DNA of 64,000 nucleotides from Mesostigma viride (Eukaryota; Streptophyta; Mesostigmatophyceae; Mesostigmatales; Mesostigmataceae), in assembly GCA_009746045.1 (NCBI GenBank), contig RPFO01000156.1, positions 1,914,845 through 1,978,844 of the forward strand, written 5' to 3'. Below the pieces are notes generated by a model that saw nothing but the letters and a program-made list of their open reading frames with translations, was not told the origin of the DNA and ran no database searches. Position 1 is the stretch's first letter. The number at the start of each line of letters is the position of its first letter. This document shows, piece by piece, positions 34,518 through 44,999 of the stretch. Made by a program: the position numbers and the translations under genes.

Positions 34518-34798
34518 CCTGTAATCCCAGCCATTGAACTAGGTAATGTGCCTTGACATTAATCCAACACCAAGTTCCCAAGGAAAGGTTGGGAGCTGAC
34601 CAAGGGGTCAGGGGATAACCTAGGGTGACCTCTGATTCACTGGTCCAAAGGCATATATGTTGTTACCCAAAAGGAGGCAGGACCTTGGGCCCTAATAGGT
34701 CTGATCAACCTCAAGGGACCAAGTGGTCTGTGGCTGAGTGGGCACAAGCAAGGTTAGGCTTGTTTCAAGCTTGTCCAGCTCCAAAAGAAGAAAGGGTT

Positions 34799-35036
34799 GG
34801 AGTTAGCATTTTGGGCAACCAATATGCTAAGTGGATGCAGTTTGGAAAGACCTTTCCAACGCCGTGCTGACCGCCTGTAACAGACAAGGGACGAGAAACC
34901 AACAAGGTGTGGCTTGGTGCTTGGGCTAAAGGTTGCTGTCCCCCAGCAATTGGCTCAACTCGGCGTGAAAGACCAAGAGCTCACACGCTCTGGGCTTGTT
35001 TGCTAACTCGTACTATTGGTTCCGTGGCGCATTTTC
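34799..35036 (+). repeat. Retroelement 5' block, internally deleted
   Basis: Hairpin and first about 95 bp, then a jump at about 34,897 to the last about 140 bp (ACCAACAAGGTGTGGCTTGG to the ORF0 start). About 440 bp is missing relative to other copies. Confidence 0.8.
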
Positions 35037-36177
35037 ATGTCGGAAGACATTCCGGCGCTTGAGCAATCGCCAAGCCAAGGAGCGGCAGAGCCGCGACAGG
35101 AGGCAGAAGGACCTCTGCACCCATATAGCCAGCCAGAAACCGCGTCCACGTTTGTACAAGCTGCGCATCTGGCGAGAGGCTTAGCGCGGGGAGGCTGGGT
35201 GGCCGTCTTCGGCAACGCAGCTGGGCCGTCTGCCAACGATCCTGTTGTGATGCGTGTGCGGGCCACGACTTCTCCCGGGGAATTCGAGTCATGTGACGGT
35301 CGAGCGCTTGATTGTGCTGAGAGACGAGGTCGCAGCGCTCATCTACAGCCTTGAGATCGCCTATCAAGGGGGTCACGTAACGCTGCACGGTTTGGATCTT
35401 GCTCGAGAGGCGTTGGGCCAGCTGGTCGCGATAAGCCTTGGTGCCACCCGATTGTTTAACCATTGGGTCGCAACAAGCTCCCTCGGTGAAGGGACGAACG
35501 CTTCACACCTCGTGCGTGACGCGCAGGTGCGTGAGCAGGACAGCCCCTGGTCCTCGCAAGAAGTGGTTGCACAAACCTGTGAGCACCTTGTTAACATTCT
35601 GCTCCAGGAGTCGCGGGGCCACGCAGATCGGTGGCTTATAACCACGCGTCCCGCCGGCATCTGGTCAACATTAGACACTCCTTGTGTTGTTGGAGCCCCC
35701 GGTGCATACGGTCCGTCGGTGGAAATCGTCACAGGTCGGGACCTGTCTCCGCAGGCAGTGCACGACGAGTTCGTCGACCGACCGTCGGGTATCATTACAC
35801 GCTCGTCCCAGCAGTTGGACGAGGGAGACGGTTCTGCAGCAGGGTTCTCCGAGCGGCAGCGTGCAGATTATCACGTCCCGCCAGAGCCGTTGCACGACTA
35901 CAGCACATACGGCAGTGGGGCATACAACGAGCGACGAGGTGGGGGAGGACGCTGGGTGCGTAACTTGGTGTGGGGCAGACGCCCTAACGAGAGGCGTGTG
36001 CCGTTTGACCAAACCTCAGACGGGAGGCCCGTCAGTCGCCTTCTTGGACCTTATTCTGAGGAGGAGGTGCGAGCTATTCCTCGGGTGAGGACGCCGGTGG
36101 CTGCCACTGCTGAAGAGCGGGAGAGGGAAGCCGCAGCTGAGGCAGAGCGCGAGGCAGAGGAGCTGCCCGGCGCTTGA
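35037..36177 (+). pseudogene. Retroelement ORF0, copy 4, frameshifted
   Basis: MSEDIPALEQSPSQ opens the frame; after TTSPGE at about 35,280 a small indel shifts it, and the family sequence resumes in the next frame (VTVERLIVLRDEVAALIYSL) through AYQGGH, NPWSS-equivalent SPWSSQEVV, WSTLDTP, VRNLVWGRR and an Ala/Glu tail to TGA. The same lesion is present in the inverted copy at 36,936-38,077. Confidence 0.8.
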
Positions 36178-36235
36178 ATTCCTGTCTTCTTTTGCATACC
36201 CTTGCGTGTTGCAGTGTCGCCTTGTACATATTATA

Positions 36236-36400
36236 ATGCCTCGTGGGAAGGCCGGCGACGGCGACAAAGGCGAGGAGGAGAGGCCTGCGGAGACGGGCCA
36301 GGTGGTGCGAAAGGAGAAGGAGCCCATGGCGGGGGAAGCGATCCCTGCTAGCAACAGTGACGGGAGCAAGAGGCCGGGAGGCAAGCGCTTCCTGCGCTAA
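36236..36400 (+). pseudogene. Retroelement gag N-terminus, stub
   Basis: MPRGKAGDGDKGEEERPAE to KRPGGKR, then a stop 10 bp past the fold-back junction. Fifty-four codons only. Confidence 0.8.
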
Positions 36401-36877
36401 TGGTGGACAGAGAGGCTTTTGGCCATTCATGACGGACACGGCGCTCATGTGAGGCCTCGACCCCGGTAACGCCCTAACTGTTTCAGCCACAGGGGGCGTC
36501 ACAGTAACGACACCAGCCACAGCGGGCGTCACAGTAATGACACCACTCGGGCCAGCAGGGTTGGGGGAGGGGACATCTACTACATGACGACGCTTACCAT
36601 TATCGTCAGAGGACAAGTCCCTCTTACGTTTCTCCAGCGTTGGTTGTCCGCCAGCCACCAGCACAGCATCCGAAGGCCACTCTGCCCGCGCCTGCTTGGC
36701 CTCCTCCACCGCCTCCTCATGTTTGCGCTTGCCTCCCGGCCTCTTGCTCCCGTCACCGTTGCTAGCAGGGATCGCTTCCCCCGCCATGGGCTCCTTCTCC
36801 TTTCGCACCACCTGGCCCGTCTCCGCAGGCCTCTCCTCCTCGCCTTTGTCGCCGTCGCCGGCCTTCCCACGAGGCAT
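36395..36877 (-). pseudogene. Retroelement gag N-terminal domain, minus copy
   Basis: Runs from MPRGKAGDGDKGEEERPAE through KRKHEEAVEEAKQARAEWPS, LEKRKRDLSSDDNGKRRHVV, Pro/Ala/Val repeats (ITVTPAVAGVVTVTP) and MSAVSVMNGQKPL to LAQEAL, where it meets the inverted plus-strand copy. The N-terminus is strongly basic, suiting RNA binding. Confidence 0.8.
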
Positions 36878-36935
36878 TATAATATGTACAAGGCGACACT
36901 GCAACACGCAAGGGTATGCAAAAGAAGACAGGAAT

Positions 36936-38077
36936 TCAAGCGTCGGGCAGCTCCTCTGCCTCGCGCTCTGCCCTCAGCTGCGGCTTCCCTCTCCCGCTCT
37001 TCAGCAGTGGCAGCCACCGGCGTCCTCACCCGAGGAATAGCTCGCACCTCCTCCTCAGAATAAGGTCCAAGAAGGCGACTGACGGGCCTCCCGTCTGAGG
37101 TTTGGTCAAACGGCACACGCCTCTCGTTAGGGCGTCTGCCCCACACCAGGTTACGCACCCAGCGTCCTCCCCCACCTCGTCGCTCGTTGTATGCCCCACT
37201 GCCGTATGTGCTGTAGTCGTGCAACGGCTCCGGCGGGACGTGATAATCTGCACGCTGCCGCTCGGAGAACCCTGCTGCAGAACCGTCTCCCTCGTCCAAC
37301 TGTTGGGACGAGCGTGTAATGATACCCGACGGGCGGTCGACGAACTCGTCGTGCACTGCCTGCGGAGACAGGTCCCGACCTGTGACGATTTCCACCGACG
37401 GACCGTATGCACCGGGGGCTCCAACAACACGAGGAGTGTCTAATGTTGACCAGATGCCGGCGGGACGCGTGGTTATAAGCCACCGATCTGCGTGGCCCCG
37501 CGACTCCTGGAGCAGAATGTTAACAAGGTGCTCACAGGTTTGTGCAACCACTTCTTGCGAGGACCAGGGGCTGTCCTGCTCACGCACCTGCGCGTCACGC
37601 ACGAGGTGTGAAGCGTTCGTCCCTTCACCGAGGGAGCTTGTTGCGACCCAATGGTTAAACAATCGGGTGGCACCAAGGCTTATCGCGACCAGCTGGCCCA
37701 ACGCCTCTCGAGCAAGATCCAAACCGTGCAGCGTTACGTGACCCCCTTGATAGGCGATCTCAAGGCTGTAGATGAGCGCTGCGACCTCGTCTCTCAGCAC
37801 AATCAAGCGCTCGACCGTCACATGACTCGAATTCCCCGGGAGAAGTCGTGGCCCGCACACGCATCACAACAGGATCGTTGGCAGACGGCCCAGCTGCGTT
37901 GCCGAAGACGGCCACCCAGCCTCCCCGCGCTAAGCCTCTCGCCAGATGCGCAGCTTGTACAAACGTGGACGCGGTTTCTGGCTGGCTATATGGGTGCAGA
38001 GGTCCTTCTGCCTCCTGTCGCGGCTCTGCCGCTCCTTGGCTTGGCGATTGCTCAAGCGCCGGAATGTCTTCCGACAT
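36936..38077 (-). pseudogene. Retroelement ORF0, copy 5, frameshifted
   Basis: Inverted twin of copy 4 with the identical indel after TTSPGE, plus one extra G near the 3' end (about 36,985) that shifts the Glu/Ala tail. The shared lesion shows both copies derive from one already broken parent. Confidence 0.8.
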
Positions 38078-38750
38078 GAAAATGCGCCACGGAACCAATA
38101 GTACGAGTTAGCAAACAAGCCCAGAGCGTGTGAGCTCTTGGTCTTTCACGCCGAGTTAAGCCAATTGCTGGGGGACAGCAACCTTTAGCCCAAGCACCAA
38201 GCCACACCTTGTTGGTCACTTCCACGTTCAAGTGGGCAACCAGAGCGCGTGCTTCCGAGATAGCTGGTCTTCTCCCCATGGCCAAGCTATATCCTTTGCG
38301 TTGTTCCTCGTTCCCATCGGCGTGACGAGGCACGTGCAGGCGTGCAAGCAAATCCCCAACGTCCACTGGCATCAGTGCAGAGCCAGGGCGAGCTGGATTT
38401 GCCTAGACTCTGCAACCTAGGAAGTACAGGACCTGTCACAAGCCTGCAAGGTCTAGTATCCTTGCAGTCCTGTGCCACCTCCAGTATCCCACCAGTCACA
38501 GGCTGCTGCTCCTCCTGGTCTACGTGGACCACAGTCACGTGATAGTTAGGCTAAGCCTGTGCAGGCACGGCCTGCCACGTGTCCTGTCCACTATACCAGA
38601 GGACTGCGCAGTAGTCGGCCACGGACGGCCAGGACTTCGGGACCTCATATCTTTCTCGTCCCTTGTCTGTTTCAGGCGGTCAGCATGGCGTTGGAAAGGT
38701 CTTTCCAAACTGCATCCACTTAGCATATTGGTTGCCCAAAATGCTAACTC
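38078..38750 (-). repeat. Retroelement 5' block, copy 5 (minus)
   Basis: Full 5' block reading right to left, ending in the hairpin at about 38,720-38,748. Its upstream neighbour (right side) is minus-strand gag sequence joined at ATGGAG|TTAGCAT. Confidence 0.85.
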
Positions 38751-38754
38751 CATG

Positions 38755-39844
38755 CCAACACCTGCTGGTGACCCACCACCTGCATGAGGCATAGGGAATC
38801 CAGCTGCAGCATTGTTATTGCAACCCAGTGGAAGAACATCATCTTTACACCCTTGGTGCTGCACAAGGGGCACACCCCTATCCTTATGTACATCCAACAC
38901 ACCTTCCCCAAGGGGTGACTGACTATTTACAGGGGATGGCGTAGCTAGTCACTGCTGCCCAGACTGGCCCCCTGGCCCAGCAGGCTTGGCCTTGTTCATG
39001 TCAGGGCACTCACGTCGCCAGTGACCCTCCTTGCCACACACAAAACACGCTCCACCCTTCTTCCAAGACCCAGCCCCACCCTTGCCAGGCTTCCCCTGGC
39101 CTCCCTGAGACTGCCCACCCTGCTTGCCCTGGTTGCCTTGAGCTTGGCCCTTGCCTTGCCCCTGGCCACCCTTACCCTGCTGACCACCAGCTTGCTGGCT
39201 CCCAACCCCTCCTTGGGAACCTGCACCTCCTCTGGCGCCTGAAGCGCTTATTAGGCCTTGCCCCACCACGGGCTGGGTACCAGGGGACATCACCTTGGCC
39301 TTGCACAACGGAGGTGGCATTGCTGCCGTGGGATTGGATGGCCTTGCAAGCAGGGGCTGGCTTCCTCATGCTGAGGATTACAAGCTCCAGAGCACGCAAG
39401 GAGCCATCAGTCTGGTTAAGAAACATCCGAGCACTGTTCCTGCCATCCACACTCAAACCCATACGGTCTAGGAAATAGTCTGCTAAGGCCCTATCTGTGA
39501 CCAGGAAGCCATACTTGGCCCCCTTGTCTCTGATACGGTTGAGCCTTGCCCATTCCTCTGCTACAGGGCCCACTATCTCAAAGGTGTCATACTGGTGCTT
39601 GTAGTAGTTGGTGAGGTTGAGAACCTTATCAGAGAACTCCTCCCTCAACCCATCCAGGAACTGAGCCCATGTTAGCTTATCCTTGACAGCCGTCCTAGTC
39701 TTCTCCCTGACACGCTCTGAGGAATCCCTGTTGCACGTGGATGAGTGGAACACCTGCACTAGGTTGACAGTGGGGTCCACGGAGAGCACAACCAACTCCA
39801 TGTCCTCTAGCCACTTGTCCAAGGCTTCCTGTGCTAGTGGTGGG
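38755..39844 (-). pseudogene. Retroelement gag, main part, split by transposon
   Basis: Reads DKWLEDMELVVLSVDP, VKDKLTWAQFLDGLREEFSD, NYYKHQYDTFEIVGPVAEEW, RNSARMFLNQTDGSLRALEL, the Gly/Gln repeats and CFVCGKEGHWRREC. The N-terminal part lies beyond the inserted element at 41,197-41,632. This gives the most complete gag: the helical domain before the knuckle resembles the retrotransposon gag (UBN2-like) fold used by copia elements. A frame change near 39,230 and truncation at 38,755 also break it. Confidence 0.85.
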
Positions 39845-41196
39845 TTAACCCATAGTCCGGGAATGGGTTTTTGGCATTTTTAGACCCCTGAAAATGGAAA
39901 AAATCATAACTCATAGGCCACAACTCCAAATACCCCCAACCAAGGTGCTAGGAGTATCTAAACTTCAAGGGCTTTCAGAAAATGCAATAATATCCCGAGT
40001 CCATTCAGTGCTTTGCAAGATATTTACTGCCAAAGTTGGACAAAAGACGATCATTTTCAGGCAAGGGAAATCCCCTTAGTAGTTTACCCCTGCAGGGAGG
40101 GTTCTAAAAAATTATTCTGGGGTTGGACAATGTCAATAGATAGTGCCACCATGCTTTCCTTGGGTCAGACCGCACGGATAGCCCATCTGACCTATATAAT
40201 GCGCTCACTTACGTGTGTGGGTTACGCGCGCGTAAGCAGCCATCCATGAAATGCCACACACTTATGCATTGTATACAGCCACATAGGACTGTAAAAAGTG
40301 CTGGGAAACAAAGAAGTGCTAAACCAGCACTAACGGAATGGCATCCTCCAAAGAAACACCACAAACTGAGCAGATTTGGGGCTAATAGCACTCATACAGC
40401 AGGCATGGAAACCTGCTGCAAGAGGCACTGATACACTCGTGTAAAATGGATGTATAAACGACAGATTCCCGTGCAAACGACATGCAAACACGTTGCCGTA
40501 CCTGGCTTGATCACGACCTTTCCGGGTTCTGCTGGCCGGGACCCTCATATCTCACACTGGCTAATGCTTTCCAGGCATAGGCCGCCATAGCCGCATAATG
40601 CATGCATCCGACATGATTACCAGGTTGATGTTCTGTGCAAAGATGACCTATAAACGCATCCGAATTCACAGGGACGCTGCTGCGGATTTCCCGTACCAAA
40701 CCTGGGTGCTCGGGCTGGCGCAGACTGCCGGGCCATAAGAAGAAAATCGAAATATGGCATGCCATTACTCATCTGGTACTGACGACCAAGAAAGCAGTAA
40801 TGTCCTACCTGTATTTTACCAATGCTATACATCTGGCCACCCCTGACCTACGAAAATCACGCATCATCATTCTGAGCAACATTCTGAACCATTACAAGCC
40901 GCGAGACGCAAAATTTCCTTGATAACGGCACGCTAGCAGCCATATCTCGTTACGCGCGCGCGCGAGTGAAAATTTCCCGCCAAAGTCACGTGATACTGTC
41001 TCAATACACGTTGTATTTACCAGGCTATGGCGAGTATTACCCCCAAACCTATGCATCACCTTCGTCCTTAAGTGTTCCCAGACCCACCGGACCACTGACA
41101 TCCGTCACAGGTGGCGCGGCGCTCCCGGAATTGAGCGCCGCGCCACCGGGGGTCAAACAGGGCGATATATCGCCCTGTTTCCGGACTATGGGTTAA
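39845..41196. mobile_element. piggyBac-like element in gag (TTAA target)
   Basis: The element 39,849-41,192 (1,344 bp) is flanked by TTAA at 39,845-39,848 and 41,193-41,196. Its ends are inverted: CCCATAGTCCGG on the left and CCGGACTATGGG on the right. TTAA duplication with CCC...GGG ends is the signature of the piggyBac superfamily. The host gag reads through once the element and one TTAA are left out (KPLN|PPLAQEAL). Near the right end are two strong palindromes (GGCGCGGCGCTC/GAGCGCCGCGCC and CAGGGCGATATATCGCCCTG). No transposase frame is seen. Confidence 0.88.
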
Positions 41197-41632
41197 GAGG
41201 CTTCTGCCCATTCATAACAGAAACTGCACTCATGTGAGGCCTCGACCCTGGCAGTGCCTTCACTGGCTCCCCCACAGCGGGTGTCACAACAACAGCACCA
41301 CTAGGGCCAGCAGGCGCAGGGGAGGGCACATCAACATGGAGCCTCTTACCATTGCCGTCAGAGGAGACATCCCTCTTACGCTTCTCCACGGCTGGTTGCC
41401 CGTTTGCCACCGTCATTGCATCAGATGGCCATGTCGCCCGCACCTTCCTCGCCTCCTCCACCGTCTCCTCATGCCGCCGCTTGCTCCCAGGTCGCTTACC
41501 CCCATCGCCGTCGCTGGCAGGAATAGCTTCCCCTACTAGCTGCTCCTTGCCCTTCCGCTCCTCCGGAGACTCCATTCCTGCTGGCGCCTCCGCCTCACCT
41601 TTATCGCCGTCGCCGGCCTTTCCCCGAGGCAT
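41197..41632 (-). pseudogene. Retroelement gag N-terminus (split gag)
   Basis: From MPRGKAGDGDKGEAEAPAG through KRPGSKRRHEETVEEARKVR, VEKRKRDVSSDGNGKRLHV and MSAVSVMNGQKPLN up to the TTAA. Continues across the inserted element into 39,844. It follows ORF0 copy 6 by about 45 bp, the usual spacing. Confidence 0.85.
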
Positions 41633-41678
41633 TATATGTACAAGGCAACAACACAAGAAAGCGGGAAACCAGAAGGAC

Positions 41679-42856
41679 CTAGGCGCTGGCGTCGCTGGAT
41701 GATGCAGTTGGCACCGTTCCAGCCACCGACTCAGCACCCGCCTGGTTTGCTGCTTCAAGCTCACGCTCTTGAGCTGTAGCTGCGATGGGCGTCGTTGGAC
41801 GCGCCTCCTCGCTGCCTGCAGCGTCCTCCCCCTCGGCGTATGGCCCTAGCACCCTGCTAACGGGACGCCCGTCTGCGGTCTGCTCCACTGAAACCCGGGG
41901 CTCGCTTGCCTTGCGATCCCACTCCAGGCTTCGCACCCACCGCATTCCACCACCCCGTTTCACATTGCACGCCCCACGACCTCCGTAGTCGTGCTCTGGT
42001 TCTTGAGGGATGTGAAACTCAGCACGACGTCGCGCTGCGTACCCCTCCACGGTACCGTCGCCTTCGTCTATCTGTTGTGCCGAGCGCTCGATAATCCCCT
42101 CCGGGCGATCAACGAACTGGTAATGGAAATCCTCCGGCGTCACCTCTCGACCTGTGATCACCTCAACCACTCGATCGTGAGCGCCTGGCGCCTCCTCTCT
42201 TGGCGTGTCAAGCGTTGACCAAATTCCGAATGGCCGAGTGGTTATCACCCACCGATCCGCGTTTCCTCTTGATTCCTGCAAGAGAACGTTTACAAGGTGT
42301 TCGCAAGTCTGGGCCACCACCTCTGTCGACGACCAGGGGTTGTCGACCTCGCGCGCCTGCGCTTGTCGGATGACTTCCGGGACTTCAACTCCCGCGCCCA
42401 GCACAGAAGTCGCCACCTGGTGATTGAACAGCCGCGCTGCCCCCAATCCAATTGCCACTATGTAGCCCAGTGCCTCCCGCGCCTCCAGCTGCTGCAGAGT
42501 CACGTGCCCGCCCTGGTGAGCCACCTCAAGACTGTAAATTGTCGAGGAGAGCTCGTCCCTCAGCGACACAAATTTCTCGACTGCCTCCCGAGACAATTCG
42601 GAGCCGTCGACGCCTCAATTTGCATCACTATTGGGTCGCTCGCTGCCGGCCCCTCTGCGGTTCCACAGACCGCCACCCAACCTTTCTTGGCCAACCCTCT
42701 CGCCAGGTACGCCGCATGGACGAAGGTCGACGCGCTGCTCGGATGAGCGTATGGATGAAAAGGCCTCGTTCACTCCGGTGCTCTCACCTGAAGCGGTGGC
42801 TGCGAGCTTTGGCTTTCTGAAGGCTCAATGGCCCGCACCGTTGGCACGTTGGACAT
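41679..42856 (-). pseudogene. Retroelement ORF0, copy 6, 4-nt deletion
   Basis: Starts at 42,856 with the MSNV-type N-terminus of copy 3. At about 42,600 four bases (ATGC in copy 3 at 30,225) are missing, shifting the frame; from there 305 codons are open: MSREAVEKFVSLRDEL, HQGGHV, LFNHQVATSVLGAG, NPWSS, WSTLDTPREE, VRSLEWDR, and the stop after SSSDASA. Confidence 0.78.
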
Positions 42857-43531
42857 GAAGATGGAAAGGAAGCGCAATACTACGAGCTAGAAAGAGCTCC
42901 CAGTGATTGTGAGCTCTTGATCCTTCACAGCACGGCTTAGCCAAAGTTGCAAGGCAGCAACCCTAAATCTGTGCACCAAGCCACAACCACGGTGGTCACT
43001 TCCACGACCAATGTGGGCGCCCACGGTTCGTGCTTACCAAGATAGCTGATCATCCCCATGACCAAGCTATATATCCCCTTCGTTGTTCCTCGTTCCCATC
43101 GGCGTGACGAGGCACGTGCAGGCGTACAGACAAATCCCCAACGTCCACTGGCATCAGCGCAGTGCCAGGACAAGCTGGATTTGCCTAGACTCCTGCAACC
43201 TAGGAAGTACAGGACCTGTCACAAGCCTTCAAGGTCTAGTATCCTTGCAGTCCTGTGCCACCTCCAGTACCCCACCAGTCACAGGCTGCTGCTCCTCCTG
43301 GTCTACGTGGACCACAGTCACGTGATGGACAGGCTAAGCCTGTGCAGGCACGGCCTGCCACGTGTCCTGTCCACTATACCACAGGACTGCACCCTAGTCG
43401 GCCACGGACGGCTAGGACTTCGGGACCTCATATCTTTCTTGTCCCTTGTCTGTTTCAGGCGGTCAGCACGGCATTGGAAAGGTCTTTCCAAACTGCATCC
43501 ACTTAGCATATTGGTTGCCCAAAATGCTAAC
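42857..43531 (-). repeat. Retroelement 5' block, copy 6 (minus)
   Basis: Complete block ending at the hairpin at 43,503-43,531. It meets the next block head-to-head through AAAATGCTAACTAGTTAGCA and TTTT, a perfect 24-bp palindrome centred on CTAG. Confidence 0.87.
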
Positions 43532-44103
43532 TAGTTAGCATTTTGGGACAAGAAAGATATGAGGTCCCGAAGTCCTAGCCGTCCGTGGCCGACTAGGGTG
43601 CAGTCCAGCGGTATAGTGGACAGGACACGTGGCAGGCCGTGCCTGCACAGGCTTAGCGTGTCCATCACGTGACTGTGGTCCACGTAGACCAGGAGGAGCA
43701 GCAGCCTGTGACTGGTGGGGTACGGGAGCTGGCACAGGACTGCAAGGATACTAGACCTTGCAGGCTTGTGACAGGTCCTGTACTTCCTAGGTTGCAGGAG
43801 TCTAGGCAAATCCAGCTCGTCCTGGCACTGCGCTGATGCCAGTGGACGTTGGGGATTTGTCCGTACGCCTGCACGTGCCTCGTCACGCGGATGGGAACGA
43901 GGAACAACGAAGGGGATATAGCTTGGTCATGGGGATGACCAGCTATCTTGGTAAGCACGAACCGTGGGCGCCCACATTGGTCGTGGAAGTGACCACCGTG
44001 GTCGTTGCTTGGTGCACAGATTTAGGGTTGCTGCCTTGCAACTTTGGCTAAGCCGTGCCGTGAAGGATCAAGAGCTCACAATCACTGGGAGCTCTTTCTA
44101 ACT
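43532..44103 (+). repeat. Retroelement 5' block, copy 7 (solo, deleted)
   Basis: TTAGCATTTTGGGA then a jump of about 75 bp to ACAAGAAAGATATGAGG, the rest of the block being present to TTTCTAACT. No ORF0 follows; the direct repeat of USP7-like DNA starts at 44,107. Confidence 0.85.
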
Positions 44104-44106
44104 TAT

Positions 44107-44998
44107 GCCAAACAATGCCTTGGAACCAAGACTATACATTGCCTCCAAAATGCTTTTATGCAAGCCTTGCCCCAAGTTTATAGGGGACTCTGACTAACAC
44201 CTTGACTTTTTTCAATTCCCTGTTTTCCACACCGTCAATGTTCATTCTTATCGGTGGGTGAATGGCTGCAAATCATGCTTTATGTGACACTTGTGGTAGC
44301 CGTATAGAGATCATGGATCAGGTGCAAAATCCAGCCAACGACTCCTGCATGCATTCCGTTGAAGACTATAACATCTAAACTTCAATGTTTTCATGCTGTG
44401 TGTGCTTTCAGGAACAACTGGAACGTGAACGTCCCAAGATACATGACGCGGCGGCGGGGCACACACACATCATCATGAGGGTGGGTACACGTTACGAATA
44501 GGTAGGGCAGAGCAGTGCGCGCATGTTCTCCACTTTTGACATCATGCGTAAAACTTTGTAATCGTAATCTACTTTGATCAGCTTGCTATACGCAACATAG
44601 CGCTACCAACATGTTGGCCTTTTTATTTATATTTTATTATATTTATTTATTTTTAGAATACTCTGGAGACAACCGATCACACCCGTTCACTCCTAAGAGT
44701 GACTAGTCTTTATTGAAACAATAAGTGAACTGGGCCATCATGAATGAATGGCAAGGTGAAACCGGTTGACAATAAATGTGTGCAGGCTTTTACAGTTGAG
44801 CCTACTAGTCACACCCTCAAAATCATTGTACAAGTCATTGTCAAGTTAGGCCAGTTCACCATGCTGGGGCACATGACCCCTTGGTCCAATCTTGTCCCCA
44901 ACAGCAGCTAGGGTGGGTGGGTGGGAGCTGCAAAAAGGCCTCCCTACGTTCACCACACCACTCTAAGTACGGTGTGAAAATTTAAAACAAGGCACATG
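44107..44998 (+). repeat. Direct repeat, right copy, with dead USP7-like exon 12
   Basis: Repeats 18,907-19,798 in the same orientation. The exon at 44,411-44,476 reads EQLERERPKIHDAAAGHTHI, but the donor GTGAGG is altered by a small change (CATCATCATGAGG), so it cannot splice as in the left copy. The copy ends exactly where the left one does, at AACAAGGCACATGT. Confidence 0.9.
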
Positions 44999-44999
44999 T

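Larger units (their letters stand above)
34898..38216. repeat. Inverted repeat of ORF0 and gag start
   Basis: 34,898-36,390 and 36,723-38,216 are reverse complements of about 1.49 kb with very few differences, around a spacer of about 330 bp that is gag sequence from the minus copy. The plus arm ends at the 8-bp palindrome AAGCGCTT (36,383-36,390). Confidence 0.9.
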
